Positions 35,440-44,267 of a stretch of DNA of 64,000 nucleotides are shown here, piece by piece. How positions within the stretch are numbered: the stretch's first letter is position 1; each line of letters begins with the position of its first letter. Below the pieces are notes generated by a model. The model was not told the DNA's origin and did no database searches. It was given only the letters and a program-made list of their open reading frames with translations. Both the position numbers and the translations under genes were made by a program. Source of the DNA: Halarchaeum grantii (GTDB lineage: Archaea; Halobacteriota; Halobacteria; Halobacteriales; Halobacteriaceae); assembly GCF_014647455.2 (NCBI RefSeq), contig NZ_BMPF01000006.1, positions 55,585-119,584 of the forward strand, in the 5' to 3' direction.

Positions 35440-36621
35440 CTATTTCGCCGTGCTCACGATCTTGATGACGTCGCCCTCTTCGAGTTCGTAGTCCTCGCCG
35501 ACCTCCCGGGAGGTGCGGGCGTTCACCGCGTGGAGGTAGCCGTCGCCGATGTCCGAGTGGACGGCGTACGCGAGGTCGGGCGGCGTCGAGTCACGGGGGA
35601 GGAGGAAGGCGTCCGGGAGGACGGTCCCCGTCCCGTCCGTCCACTTCGAGGCGTCCTGTACCGGATAGGCGGTTATCCGGTCGAGCAGGTCGTAGACCGC
35701 GTGGTCGAGCGCGCGCTGGACGCCCGTCCCGCCGTACTCGGTCATCGTCTCGCGGAGCGCCGAGAGCAACGCCGCCTGCTCGTCGGGGAGGTCACCGACG
35801 ACCGCGAAGGACTCGTCGCCCGGGTCGTAGTCGATGGCGCCCGCCTCCGCGCCCCGCCGCAGCGCGAGCTCGCCCTGTGCGGTCGCCGGGATCACGGGCT
35901 TGTCGAGGGCCATGAGGCGCTCTATGTTCTCCGCCGGCGCGACGTCGATCTTGTTCGCGACGACGACGATGGGTTTCGTCCGCGCGCGGAGGTCCCGCGC
36001 GAGCGCCTCCCGATCGGCGTCCGTCCACTGGATGGGGTCGTCGGGGTAGTCTATCTCCCGGAGGGTCGCCATCACCTCGTACTCGCTCGCGCCGAACCCC
36101 GTCAGGAGGTCGGTGAGCGCCTCCTCCATGTCGAAGCCGGGGCTTCGGGACTTGCGCTCGACGGACTCCCAGTTCCGGTTCACGATCCCCGCGAGCCAGA
36201 GGTCCATCTCCTCCTCCACGAAGTCGATGTCCTCCATCGGGTCGTGCGCTCCCACCTCGACGGGTTCGCCCTCCGGGCCCGTCCCTCCGGAGGCGTCCAC
36301 GACGTTCAGGATGGCGTCCGCGTTCGTCAGCTCGTCGAGGAACTGGTTGCCGAGGCCGCGCCCCTCGTGGGCGCCCGGGACGAGGCCCGCGACGTCGAGC
36401 AGCTCGACGGGGACGTAGCGCTTCCCGTCGTGGCAGTTCTCGTTCCCACAGCGCTCCTCGCGGTCCACGCAGGGACACGTCGTGCGGACGTGCGTGACGC
36501 CCCGGTTCGCGTCGATGGTCGTGAACGGGTAGTTCGCCATCTGGACCTCCGCCATCGTCGCCGCCGTGTAGAAGGTGGACTTGCCGGCGTTCGGCTTCCC
36601 CGCGAGCGCCAGAGAGAGCAT
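35440..36621 (-). CDS. ychF: YchF/OLA1-family redox-regulated ATPase
   Basis: Protein of 393 aa. G1 motif LALAGKPNAGKSTFYTAATM, switch region TTIDANRGVTHV, G3 LLDVAGLVPGAHEGRGLGNQ, a G4-like VVANKIDVAP, and a C-terminal TGS domain. A Cys-rich insert (CPCVDREERCGNENC, residues about 49-63) could bind metal and is typical of archaeal members. It is an Obg-family ATPase associated with ribosomes and stress. Confidence 0.93.
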   Translation of the reverse strand: MLSLALAGKPNAGKSTFYTAATMAEVQMANYPFTTIDANRGVTHVRTTCPCVDREERCGNENCHDGKRYVPVELLDVAGLVPGAHEGRGLGNQFLDELTNADAILNVVDASGGTGPEGEPVEVGAHDPMEDIDFVEEEMDLWLAGIVNRNWESVERKSRSPGFDMEEALTDLLTGFGASEYEVMATLREIDYPDDPIQWTDADREALARDLRARTKPIVVVANKIDVAPAENIERLMALDKPVIPATAQGELALRRGAEAGAIDYDPGDESFAVVGDLPDEQAALLSALRETMTEYGGTGVQRALDHAVYDLLDRITAYPVQDASKWTDGTGTVLPDAFLLPRDSTPPDLAYAVHSDIGDGYLHAVNARTSREVGEDYELEEGDVIKIVSTAK

Positions 36622-36660
36622 GCGCCCGAGTAGCAGACAGGGCGAGAAGGCCGTTTCGCT

Positions 36661-37095
36661 TCAGGCCTCCACGATCTCCACGAGGTTGTCGTCCGGGTCG
36701 CGCACGAAGAGGATGGTCGTCCCGCTCTCGGTCGTGCGCGGGCCGTCCGCGAGCGTCTCGACGTCCTCGGGAAGCGCGTCGTGGAACGCATCGAGGTCCG
36801 GCACGGAGAGGCCGAGGTGCTTCGCGCCCGCGTCGTTCACCATCCCGCCCCGAGCGTCCGCGCCCTCGGGCGTGTAGGAGACGAGTTCGACGCGCGCGCC
36901 GCCGGCGTCGAGGTGCGCGAACTCGGCGCTGGCGTTCTCGACGCCGACGCCCTCGGCGAACGCCTCGCCCGAGACTTCGAACTCACTCAGGACGTCGAGG
37001 CCCAGCGTGTCGCGGTAGAACGCGAGCGAGTCCTCGAGGTCCGCGACCGTGATTCCGTAGTGGTGCGCGCTCGGTGTCGCGTCGCCGTCGCTCAT
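36661..37095 (-). CDS. VOC-family (glyoxalase-like) protein
   Basis: Protein of 144 aa with one VOC unit: HHYGITVADLEDSLAFYRDT at the N-terminus (metal-binding His), KHLGLSVPDLDAFHDAL (second His) and LFVRDPDDNLVEIVE (terminal Glu). It resembles lactoylglutathione lyase/methylmalonyl-CoA epimerase-like enzymes; the reaction is not defined. A gctatttgcg element 26 nt upstream supports the ATG at 37095. Confidence 0.88.
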   Translation of the reverse strand: MSDGDATPSAHHYGITVADLEDSLAFYRDTLGLDVLSEFEVSGEAFAEGVGVENASAEFAHLDAGGARVELVSYTPEGADARGGMVNDAGAKHLGLSVPDLDAFHDALPEDVETLADGPRTTESGTTILFVRDPDDNLVEIVEA

Positions 37096-37155
37096 AGTCG
37101 CGTGTTCGTCGCGGCGCGCAAATAGCTGACTCACTCGCGCCGCCCGCGTTCGCGT

Positions 37156-37196
37156 GCCTCACTCACGGCTCGCTTCGCTCGCCGTTCGTGTGTCCG
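37156..37196. repeat. TTCGCTC-rich dispersed repeat, second locus
   Basis: It contains CTCACGGCTCGCTTCGCTCG followed by CCGTTCGTGTGTCCG. It is closely related to the elements in 3102-3166, which share CTCACGGGTCGCTTCGCTCC and CCGTTCGTGTGTCC. It lies in the short gap between the VOC gene and the end of the bactofilin-like gene. Confidence 0.6.
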
Positions 37197-37215
37197 TCCG
37201 TTCCGTTGGAGCGGC

Positions 37216-38088
37216 CTACTCGGGGTCCCGCGTCGGGTCCCGGTCGAGCGTCATCTCGCCGCGCGCCCGGATGCCGCCGTCCACGTCCGCGTCCGGGTGG
37301 ATGACGACGTTCTGGCCGGAGACGTCGCCGAGGACGAGCGCGCCCTCGCGGATGTAGACGTCGCCGCCGCGCGTCGTCACGTCCCCGTGGACCTTCGTCT
37401 CCTCGCCGACGACGACGTCGCCCTGCGCGCGCAGGCTGCCGAAGAGGTTCGACTCGCGGCCCACCTCGATGTCCGTCGCGCGGACGTTGCCGTGGAGGCG
37501 ACACTCCGCGCCGACCTCCGCCGGCGTCGATACCCGCCACGCGTCGTCGCTGACGCGCGCCCCGCGCGGAATCGTTATCGGGTCGGCCTCCGTCTCCGCC
37601 GTCAGGTCGTCGATGAGCTCCTGGGCTTCGGCTTCCTCGCCGAGTCGGAGGAGCTGGGCGAGGTACGCCATGAAGAAGACCACCGTCGGCATCGGGTTCC
37701 GGATGACGATCCAGCCGTTCGCCTCGAAGCCCTCCTCGATGTCGACGTCGTCGCCGATGTCGAGGTCGCCTCCGACGACGAGGCGGCCCCCGACGTGCAC
37801 GCGCTCGCCGAGGTAGGCGTCGCCGCCCGCGAGGACGTTCCCCTCGACGTCGCACCACATATCGAGGCGGCAGTCGCCCTCCGCCTCGATGTCGCCGCCG
37901 AAGCGCGCGCGCTCGCCCGCCACGAGGTTCTGCGCGCGGACCCCGAGTTCGACCGTGCTCTGCCCGCCGACGAGGACGTCGCCGTCGTTCACGACGTCGT
38001 GTTCTTCGACGGTCGTTCCGTCGGGGATCCGCAACCGGTCGAGGGGGTCCGAACCGAGCACGGCCGTACGGAACCGCCCCATCGGCAT
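37216..38088 (-). CDS. Bactofilin-like polymer-forming protein (halofilin A-like)
   Basis: Protein of 290 aa built mostly of short right-handed beta-helix repeats, as in bactofilins: runs of (L/V)VGGD.DIGDDVDI and VVVGEETKVHGDVTTRGGDV. Two beta-helical blocks (about residues 25-120 and 175-285) flank a hydrophobic/helical insert (PMPTVVFFMAYLAQLLRLGE, residues 131-150). Archaeal halofilins with bactofilin domains shape haloarchaeal cells, and this could be one. Start at 38088, or at the second Met (38082). Confidence 0.75.
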   Translation of the reverse strand: MPMGRFRTAVLGSDPLDRLRIPDGTTVEEHDVVNDGDVLVGGQSTVELGVRAQNLVAGERARFGGDIEAEGDCRLDMWCDVEGNVLAGGDAYLGERVHVGGRLVVGGDLDIGDDVDIEEGFEANGWIVIRNPMPTVVFFMAYLAQLLRLGEEAEAQELIDDLTAETEADPITIPRGARVSDDAWRVSTPAEVGAECRLHGNVRATDIEVGRESNLFGSLRAQGDVVVGEETKVHGDVTTRGGDVYIREGALVLGDVSGQNVVIHPDADVDGGIRARGEMTLDRDPTRDPE

Positions 38089-38151
38089 AAAGGACTCGTC
38101 GGTCGCCCGTCCGACGCGCCCCTTTTACGCGGCGACGACATAGCTCGGCAT

Positions 38152-38352
38152 ATGACCACGCTCTCCTTCAGCGAGGACGGCGTCGACGTCGTCTACGAGG
38201 GCACGGAGTTCCGCCTCGAACGCGACCTCGTCGAGGACGCCACGCAGAAGAACTACTTCGACGTCACCGACCACGAAGTCCTCAGGATAGTCGAGGACGA
38301 CCCCCAAATCAGCGGCGAAGCCCGCCAGATCAGCGACATCGTCGACCGCTGA
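38152..38352 (+). CDS. Small acidic protein (DUF5800-like, 66 aa)
   Basis: MTTLSFSEDGVDVVYEGTEF..., ending in a mixed alpha/beta stretch (VTDHEVLRIVEDDPQISGEA). It is strongly acidic, with haloarchaeal codon usage. A cccttttacgc element 26 nt upstream fits a leaderless mRNA. It is divergent from the bactofilin-like gene. Function unknown. Confidence 0.7.
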   Translation: MTTLSFSEDGVDVVYEGTEFRLERDLVEDATQKNYFDVTDHEVLRIVEDDPQISGEARQISDIVDR

Positions 38353-38370
38353 ACGCCGGCGCGACCACCC

Positions 38371-38418
38371 TCTTCTCGCGACCCGCTCCACACATCTTCT
38401 CGCGACCCGCTCCACACA
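38371..38418. repeat. Perfect 24-bp tandem duplication
   Basis: A unit beginning TCTTCTCGCGACCCGC and ending TCCACACA occurs twice back to back (38371-38394 and 38395-38418) without mismatch. It is followed by CGTCGCGAGCGTCGCGACGG. It lies in the 198-base convergent gap between the small DUF5800-like gene and PAN; no gene is seen there. Confidence 0.8.
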
Positions 38419-38550
38419 CGTCGCGAGCGTCGCGACGGCCACGAGGCCGTGACACGCTACCAGTAATCATTTCCCGGCCGGGTCGGCAGGCTCGGCGAGT
38501 GCGGAGAGATGAGAGAGGAGAAAAACGGGATGCGGGCCGTCGAGTCCCGC

Positions 38551-39759
38551 TTACGCGAACGTCTGCGAGATGTCGGGCTCGTCGTCGTGGTCGAGCTTCT
38601 CCATCGCGCTCCGGAAGTCCGACATCCGGACTTCGGTGCGGTCGTCGCGGATGGCGTACATGCCGGCCTCCGTGGTGACGGCCTTCACGTCCGCGCCGGA
38701 GAGCTCCTCGCTCTCGCGGGCGAGAACGTCGAAGTCCACGTCGTCCGCGACGTTCATGTCGCGCGCGTGGATGGCGAAGATCTTCGCGCGACCGACCTCG
38801 TCGGGCTTGGGGACCTCGATGAGGCGGTCGAAGCGGCCCGGACGCAGGATGGCCCGATCGAGCATGTCGAAGCGGTTGGTGGCGGCGATGATGCGGATGT
38901 CTCCGCGCTCGTCGAAGCCGTCCATCTCGGAGAGGAGCTGCATCATCGTGCGCTGGACCTCCGCGTCACCCGACGTCTTCGAGTCCGTGCGCTTGGAGGC
39001 GATGGCGTCGATCTCGTCGATGAAGACGACGGCGGGCTCGTGGTCGCGCGCGACCTGGAAGAGGTCCCGAACGAGCTTCGCGCCCTCGCCGATGAACTTG
39101 TGGACGAGCTCGGAGCCGGCCATCTTGATGAACGTCGCGTCGGTCTGGGCGGCGACGGCCTTCGCCATCATCGTCTTCCCCGTCCCCGGCGGCCCGTGCA
39201 GGAGCACGCCGCTCGGCGGGTTGATGCCGACCGTATCGAAGAGCTCGGGGTCCTCCATCGGGAGCTCGACGGTCTCCCGAACTTCCCGAAGCTGCTCCTC
39301 GAGGCCACCGATGTCCTCGTAGCCGACGTCGGGGGACGTCTCGACCTGCATGACCTGCGCGCGGACGTCCGCCTCGTCGGAGAGGCGCTTCACGATGGAG
39401 AGGGAGTTGTTGACGGCGACGCGCGCGCCGGGCTCGAGGTCCTCGCGGAGCTCCTCGGTGACCTCGGTGAGCGCCTCCTGATTGTTCCCGTGCTGTTTGA
39501 TGATGGCGCCCCGGTCGTTGAGCTCCTGGACCGTGGCGACGAACAGCGGGGACTGCTTGAGCTTCTTGTTCTCGTGGGTGAGTCGCTCGAGCTTCTGCTG
39601 GTACTTGTTGTTCTCGGCGTTCGCGTCGAGGAGCTTGTCCCGCATCTCCTCGTTCTGCTCCTCGAGGACGTCGAGGCGCTCCCGAAGAGCCTCGATCTTC
39701 TCCTGCTGAGGCGCCCCCTCCTCGTACGGGAGCTCGACGTCGTCGACGGTGTCAGTCAT
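38551..39759 (-). CDS. panA: Proteasome-activating nucleotidase (PAN)
   Basis: Protein of 402 aa. N-terminal coiled coil (residues 15-75), OB domain, then an AAA+ module: Walker A LLHGPPGTGKTMMAKAVAAQ, Walker B VVFIDEIDAIASKR, sensor-1 IIAATNRFDML, Arg finger ILRPGRFDRLIEVPKPDEVG. It unfolds substrates for the 20S proteasome. The protein ends in T-F-A rather than an obvious hydrophobic-Tyr-X tail. A ctcttaag element 26 nt upstream indicates a leaderless start. The PAN/mre11/rad50/polB/suf gene order is typical of haloarchaea. Confidence 0.94.
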   Translation of the reverse strand: MTDTVDDVELPYEEGAPQQEKIEALRERLDVLEEQNEEMRDKLLDANAENNKYQQKLERLTHENKKLKQSPLFVATVQELNDRGAIIKQHGNNQEALTEVTEELREDLEPGARVAVNNSLSIVKRLSDEADVRAQVMQVETSPDVGYEDIGGLEEQLREVRETVELPMEDPELFDTVGINPPSGVLLHGPPGTGKTMMAKAVAAQTDATFIKMAGSELVHKFIGEGAKLVRDLFQVARDHEPAVVFIDEIDAIASKRTDSKTSGDAEVQRTMMQLLSEMDGFDERGDIRIIAATNRFDMLDRAILRPGRFDRLIEVPKPDEVGRAKIFAIHARDMNVADDVDFDVLARESEELSGADVKAVTTEAGMYAIRDDRTEVRMSDFRSAMEKLDHDDEPDISQTFA

Positions 39760-39895
39760 CGCTACTCGCTAGGGCGCAGATTCTTAAGAGGCTTCGGGTG
39801 GTCCACGTTCTCCACGACTACCTGACCGGTGGATGCTCCACAGTAATACAGAAGAAGCACAAATATTATCTTAGAGTATCGCATCGTCTCCGGTA

Positions 39896-40150
39896 ATGAG
39901 CGCGATACAGGCCGCGGACGAGGAGACGCTCGAGCGGGTTCGGGACCTCCCGCCGAGCGCGAAGCTGGTGGCGAAGGTGCTGGAGTACAACGACACGCTC
40001 ACGCAGAGCGAGCTCGCCGAGGAGACGCTGCTGCCGCCGCGTACCGTCCGCTACGCGCTGAATCGCCTCGAAGAGGAGGACGTCGTCGAGTCCCGGTTCT
40101 CCTTCACCGACGCCCGCAAGCGCCTCTACACGCTCTCCCTCGACGCCTGA
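39896..40150 (+). CDS. Small winged-helix transcriptional regulator
   Basis: Protein of 84 aa with a MarR/ArsR-like winged helix: LPPSAKLVAKVLEYNDTLTQ, SELAEETLLPPRTVRYALNR (recognition helix) and DVVESRFSFTDARKRLYTLS (wing). Divergent from PAN, with a TATA-like aaatattatc about 28 nt upstream. It might regulate PAN or itself. Confidence 0.8.
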   Translation: MSAIQAADEETLERVRDLPPSAKLVAKVLEYNDTLTQSELAEETLLPPRTVRYALNRLEEEDVVESRFSFTDARKRLYTLSLDA

Positions 40151-40215
40151 CGCGCGCCGCGAAACGGCCGCCGGTCGGCGCTGCATACTTATGACCGAAC
40201 GGCCAACTCCGGTAC

Positions 40216-41586
40216 ATGACGAAGGTCATCCACACGGGGGACACCCACCTCGGGTACCGCCAGTACCACTCCCCCGTCCGCCGGCAGGATTTCCTCGACG
40301 CCTTCCGGCGGGTCGTCGAGGACGCCATCGCGGACGACGTCGACGCCGTCGTCCACGCCGGTGACCTCTACCACGACCGCACGCCCGGCCTCGAGGACCT
40401 CATGGGGACCATCGACGTCCTCCGACCGCTCGCCGAGGCCGACATCCCCTTCCTCGCCGTCGTCGGCAACCACGAGGGCACCCGCCACGCCCAGTGGCTC
40501 GACCTCTTCGAGACGCTCGGCCTCGCCGAACGCCTCGATAGCGAGGGCCGCCGCGTCGGCGACACCGTCTTTTACGGGATGGACCACGTCCCGAAGTCCA
40601 AGCGCGACGACCTCGACTACGAGTTCGCCGCCCGCGACGCCGCGCACACCGCGCTCGTCTCGCACGGCCTCTTCGCGCCGTTCCCCCACGGCGACTGGGA
40701 CTTGGAGGAGGTCCTCGAGGAGGCGACCGTCGCGTTCGACGCCGTCCTCCTCGGCGACGACCACACCGCCGACACCGTCCGGGTGGACGGCACGTGGGCG
40801 ACCTACTGCGGGTCCACCGAGCGCGCGAGCGCGAGCGAACGCGACCCGCGCGGCTACAACGTCGTCGAGTTTGCAGACGACGAGCGCAGCGAGGCGGCGT
40901 CGGACGACCGATCGGGGAACGAAACGCGGCGCGAAGCGCCGCGAACGACGAGCGGCGGAGCCGCGAGCGATGAGAGCGGGGAGCGCGCCGAGAAGGGCGA
41001 CGCCGGCGAGACGGGCGCGGGCGTCCACGTCCGGCGACGCGGCATCGACACCCGCGAGTTCGTCTTCGTCGACCTCGAGCTCGCCGAGGGCGAGGACGGC
41101 GAGCGCGTCCGGCAGCGCCTCCGCGAGGAGTCCCTCGAGGACGCCGTCGTCATCGTCACCATCGAGGGCGACGGCGGCGAGGTGACGCCGGCGGACGTCG
41201 AGCGCTTCGGCGACGAGCAGGGCGCGCTCGTCACGCGCGTGAACGACCGCCGCGAGGTGTCCGTCGAGGCAGACTACGAGGTGTCGTTCGCCGACCCTGA
41301 CGAGGCCGTCCGCGAGCGCGTCCGGGACCTCGGGTTGAGCGAGGCCGCGCGCGGCATCGACGACACCGTCCGGCAGGGCGACGTCGCGGACTCGAACGTC
41401 CGGGACGCCGTCGCCGAGCGCGTCCGTGACCTCGTCGACGCGGGCGACCTCGCGGCCTTCGAGGCGGCCGACGACGGCCGCGACGGCGAATCCAGGACCG
41501 AGCCCGCGGACGACCGCGAGACCGAGGGCGCGGCCGACGCGCGCGAGGACGAACCGACGACCACCACCGTGGAGGACTACCTGTGA
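40216..41586 (+). CDS. mre11: DNA double-strand break repair nuclease Mre11
   Basis: Protein of 456 aa with metallophosphoesterase motifs: IHTGDTHLGYRQY (D..H), VVHAGDLYHDRTPG (GD), VVGNHEGTRH (GNHE) and ALVSHGLFAPFPHGDWD. Cap and Rad50-binding parts follow. Residues about 220-270 are a low-complexity linker containing an in-frame hairpin repeat (see 40925-40964). The stop overlaps the rad50 GTG (GTGA), so Mre11 and Rad50 are coupled. An acttatg element lies 26 nt before the ATG. Confidence 0.95.
   Translation: MTKVIHTGDTHLGYRQYHSPVRRQDFLDAFRRVVEDAIADDVDAVVHAGDLYHDRTPGLEDLMGTIDVLRPLAEADIPFLAVVGNHEGTRHAQWLDLFETLGLAERLDSEGRRVGDTVFYGMDHVPKSKRDDLDYEFAARDAAHTALVSHGLFAPFPHGDWDLEEVLEEATVAFDAVLLGDDHTADTVRVDGTWATYCGSTERASASERDPRGYNVVEFADDERSEAASDDRSGNETRREAPRTTSGGAASDESGERAEKGDAGETGAGVHVRRRGIDTREFVFVDLELAEGEDGERVRQRLREESLEDAVVIVTIEGDGGEVTPADVERFGDEQGALVTRVNDRREVSVEADYEVSFADPDEAVRERVRDLGLSEAARGIDDTVRQGDVADSNVRDAVAERVRDLVDAGDLAAFEAADDGRDGESRTEPADDRETEGAADAREDEPTTTTVEDYL
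40925..40964. repeat. Two GC hairpin repeats inside mre11
   Basis: CGCGGCGC-GAA-GCGCCGCG (40925-40943) and GCGGC-GGA-GCCGC (40952-40964) form adjacent perfect stems with 3-base loops. They are translated in frame as part of a Ser/Arg/Ala-rich linker of Mre11 (TRREAPRTTSGGAAS), unlike the flanking conserved domains. Confidence 0.7.
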
Positions 41587-44267
41587 GGATCGACCGCGTT
41601 CGCCTCTCGAACTTCAAGTGCTACGCCGACGCGGACGCCTCGCTCGACTCGGGCGTCACCGTCATCCACGGCCTGAACGGGAGCGGGAAGTCCTCGCTCC
41701 TCGAGGCGTGTTTCTTCGCGCTCTACGGCGCGACGCCGCTCGACCGAACCCTCGACGAGATCGTCACCATCGGCGCCGAGGAGGCCGAGGTCGACCTCTG
41801 GTTCACGCACGCCGGCGCGTCCTTCCACCTCCACCGGCGCGTGCGGGACACCGGCGAGCGCGCGACGACCGCCGACTGCACGCTCGAGACGCCGACCGAC
41901 ACCATCGAGGGCGCACGCGACGTCCGCGACTACGTCGTCGACCTCCTGCGGATGGACGCGGACGCCTTCGTCAACTGCGCGTACGTTCGGCAGGGCGAGG
42001 TGAACAAGCTCATCAACGCCAGCCCGCAGGAGCGCCAGGACATGATCGACGACCTCCTCCAGCTCGGCAAGCTCGAGGACTACCGCCAGCGCGCCGAGCA
42101 GGCCCGTCGGGGCGTGCAGTCCGTCCGCGACCGCCAGCGCGAGCGCCTCGCGGACCTCGACGAGCGAGTCGCGGAGTACGAGGAGCGCGACCTGCACGCC
42201 GAGCTGAACGAGCGCGAGACGGAGCTCGCGGAGATTGAGGACGAGATCGAGGACTTCGAGGCGAACCGCGAGCAGGCTCAGCAGACGAAGGAGGAGGCCG
42301 AGCGCATCGTCGAGCAGTACGCCGAGAAGCGCGCGGAGCTCGAGGACCTCGCGGAAACGGTCGACGAGTTGAAGGAGGCCATCGCGGAGACGGAGCGCGA
42401 GCGCGAGGCACTCGGGGAGACCGTCACCGACGCCCGTGAACGCGTCGAGGCGCTGGACGAACGCGTCGCCGACCTGCTCACCGAGGCCGACCTCGACGCC
42501 GACGCGGACGCCGTAGCCGTCGAAGTAGTGCGCGAGCGACGCGCCGAGGCCGCCGACGAGCGCGACGACGTGCAGGAGGCGCACGGCGACTGCCGGACGG
42601 CCATCCAGTCGCACGCGAGCGAGGCGGAGGCGAAACGCGAGCGCGCCACCGACCTCGCGGAGCGCGCCGAGGACGCCCGCGAACGCGCCGCCGAACTCGA
42701 GGGCGAGGCGCGCGAGGCCGCCGAGAAGGTCGCCGAGGCCGACGAGCGCATCGCGGACATCGAGGACGCCATCGAGGCGAAGCGCGAGGCGTTCGCGGAC
42801 GCACCCGTCGACGTCGGCGACGCGGCGGACTACCGCGAGTCGCTCCGCGAGGACCTCGAGGCCGTCCGCGAGCGCGAGTCCGAGATCCGCGGCGACCTAC
42901 AGGCCGCGCGCTCGGCCGTCGAGGAGGCCGAAGCCCTCCGCAAGGCCGGGAAGTGCCCGGAGTGCGGCCAGCCGGTCGAGGGCTCCCCGCACGTCGACGC
43001 GCTCGAAGAGCGCCGCGCCGAGGTCGAATCGCTCGAAGCGGACCTCGCGGCCGTCCGCGAGGAGAAAGCCGACGTCGAGGAGCGCCTCGAGCGCGCGGAC
43101 GCGCTCGTGGACGCGGAGAGCGAGGTCGAACGCCTCGCCTCCCGGAAGCGGGACGTCGTGGAACTCCGGGACGGCCACGCGGACGCCGTGGAGTCGGCGC
43201 GCGCCGACGCCGACTCGAAGCGCGAGGAGGCCGCCGACCTCGAAGAGCGCGCCGACGACGCTCGGGAGGCCGCCACGGATGCCGAGGAGCGCGCGGACGA
43301 GGCGCGCGATCGACTCGGCGCGCTGAACGGCCGCCTCGCCGAGCTGAAGTCGCGCGTGGCGACGCTGGACGACCTCGCGGACGCGCTCGCGGACCGCGAG
43401 AGCGCGACGAACGACCTCGAGAGCGCCCGCGAACGCCGCGAGAACCTCGCGGACGTGAACGACGAGCGCCGTGAGCGCCTCGCGGAGAAACGCGAGCGCA
43501 AGCGCGAGCTCGAAGCGGAGTTCGACGAGGAGCGCCTCGAGGACGCGCACGCGGAGCGCGAGCGCGCCGCTGACTATCTCGAGAAAGTCACCGAGAAACT
43601 CGACGAGCTGGGCGAGCGACGCGACGACGTGCGCGACCGGATCACCGTCCTGCAGAAGGAGATCGCGGACCTCGAGGACCTCCGGGAGGAGCGCGACGCC
43701 GCACAGGAGCGCGTCGACGCCGTCGAGTCGCTCGTCGGTGAGTCCGAGGAGCTGGAGGCCATGTACGGCACCCTCCGGACCGAGCTCCGCCAGCGGAACG
43801 TCGAGAAGCTCGAGCGCCTGTTGAACGAGACGTTCGACCTCGTCTACGGCAACGACTCCTACGCGCGCCTCGAACTCGACGGCGACTACGAGCTCACGGT
43901 CTACCAGAAGGACGGCGAGACGCTCGAGCCCGACCAGCTCTCCGGGGGCGAGCGCGCGCTGTTCAACCTCTCGCTACGCTGTGCGGTCTACCGGTTGCTC
44001 GCGGAGGGCATCGAGGGCTCGGCGCCGCTCCCGCCGCTCATCCTCGACGAACCCACGGTCTTCCTCGACGCCGGGCACGTCTCGCGGCTCGTCGACCTCG
44101 TGGAGTCGATGCGCGAACTCGGCGTCGAGCAGATCCTCGTGGTGAGCCACGACGACGAACTCGTCGGCGCGGCGGACGACCTCCTGCACGTCGAGAAGGA
44201 CGCGACGTCGAATCGCTCGCACGTCACCGAGGGGATCGAGGCGGAGAGCGCGGCGACCCTCGACTAG
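41583..44267 (+). CDS. rad50: DNA repair ATPase Rad50
   Basis: Protein of 894 aa. N-terminal Walker A VIHGLNGSGKSSLLEACFFA and Q-loop YVRQGEVNKLINASPQER, then long coiled coils (about 160-430 and 470-720) around the zinc hook KCPECGQPV (CxxC, about residue 457). C-terminal ABC signature LSGGERALFNLSLRCAVYRL and Walker B LILDEPTVFLDAGH. It tethers and processes DNA ends with Mre11. GTG start at 41583 overlaps the mre11 stop by 4 nt. Confidence 0.96.
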   Translation: MRIDRVRLSNFKCYADADASLDSGVTVIHGLNGSGKSSLLEACFFALYGATPLDRTLDEIVTIGAEEAEVDLWFTHAGASFHLHRRVRDTGERATTADCTLETPTDTIEGARDVRDYVVDLLRMDADAFVNCAYVRQGEVNKLINASPQERQDMIDDLLQLGKLEDYRQRAEQARRGVQSVRDRQRERLADLDERVAEYEERDLHAELNERETELAEIEDEIEDFEANREQAQQTKEEAERIVEQYAEKRAELEDLAETVDELKEAIAETEREREALGETVTDARERVEALDERVADLLTEADLDADADAVAVEVVRERRAEAADERDDVQEAHGDCRTAIQSHASEAEAKRERATDLAERAEDARERAAELEGEAREAAEKVAEADERIADIEDAIEAKREAFADAPVDVGDAADYRESLREDLEAVRERESEIRGDLQAARSAVEEAEALRKAGKCPECGQPVEGSPHVDALEERRAEVESLEADLAAVREEKADVEERLERADALVDAESEVERLASRKRDVVELRDGHADAVESARADADSKREEAADLEERADDAREAATDAEERADEARDRLGALNGRLAELKSRVATLDDLADALADRESATNDLESARERRENLADVNDERRERLAEKRERKRELEAEFDEERLEDAHAERERAADYLEKVTEKLDELGERRDDVRDRITVLQKEIADLEDLREERDAAQERVDAVESLVGESEELEAMYGTLRTELRQRNVEKLERLLNETFDLVYGNDSYARLELDGDYELTVYQKDGETLEPDQLSGGERALFNLSLRCAVYRLLAEGIEGSAPLPPLILDEPTVFLDAGHVSRLVDLVESMRELGVEQILVVSHDDELVGAADDLLHVEKDATSNRSHVTEGIEAESAATLD

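Noticed and set aside
38371..38442. CRISPR-like array
   Set aside because: Only two abutting copies without spacers; a simple tandem duplication.
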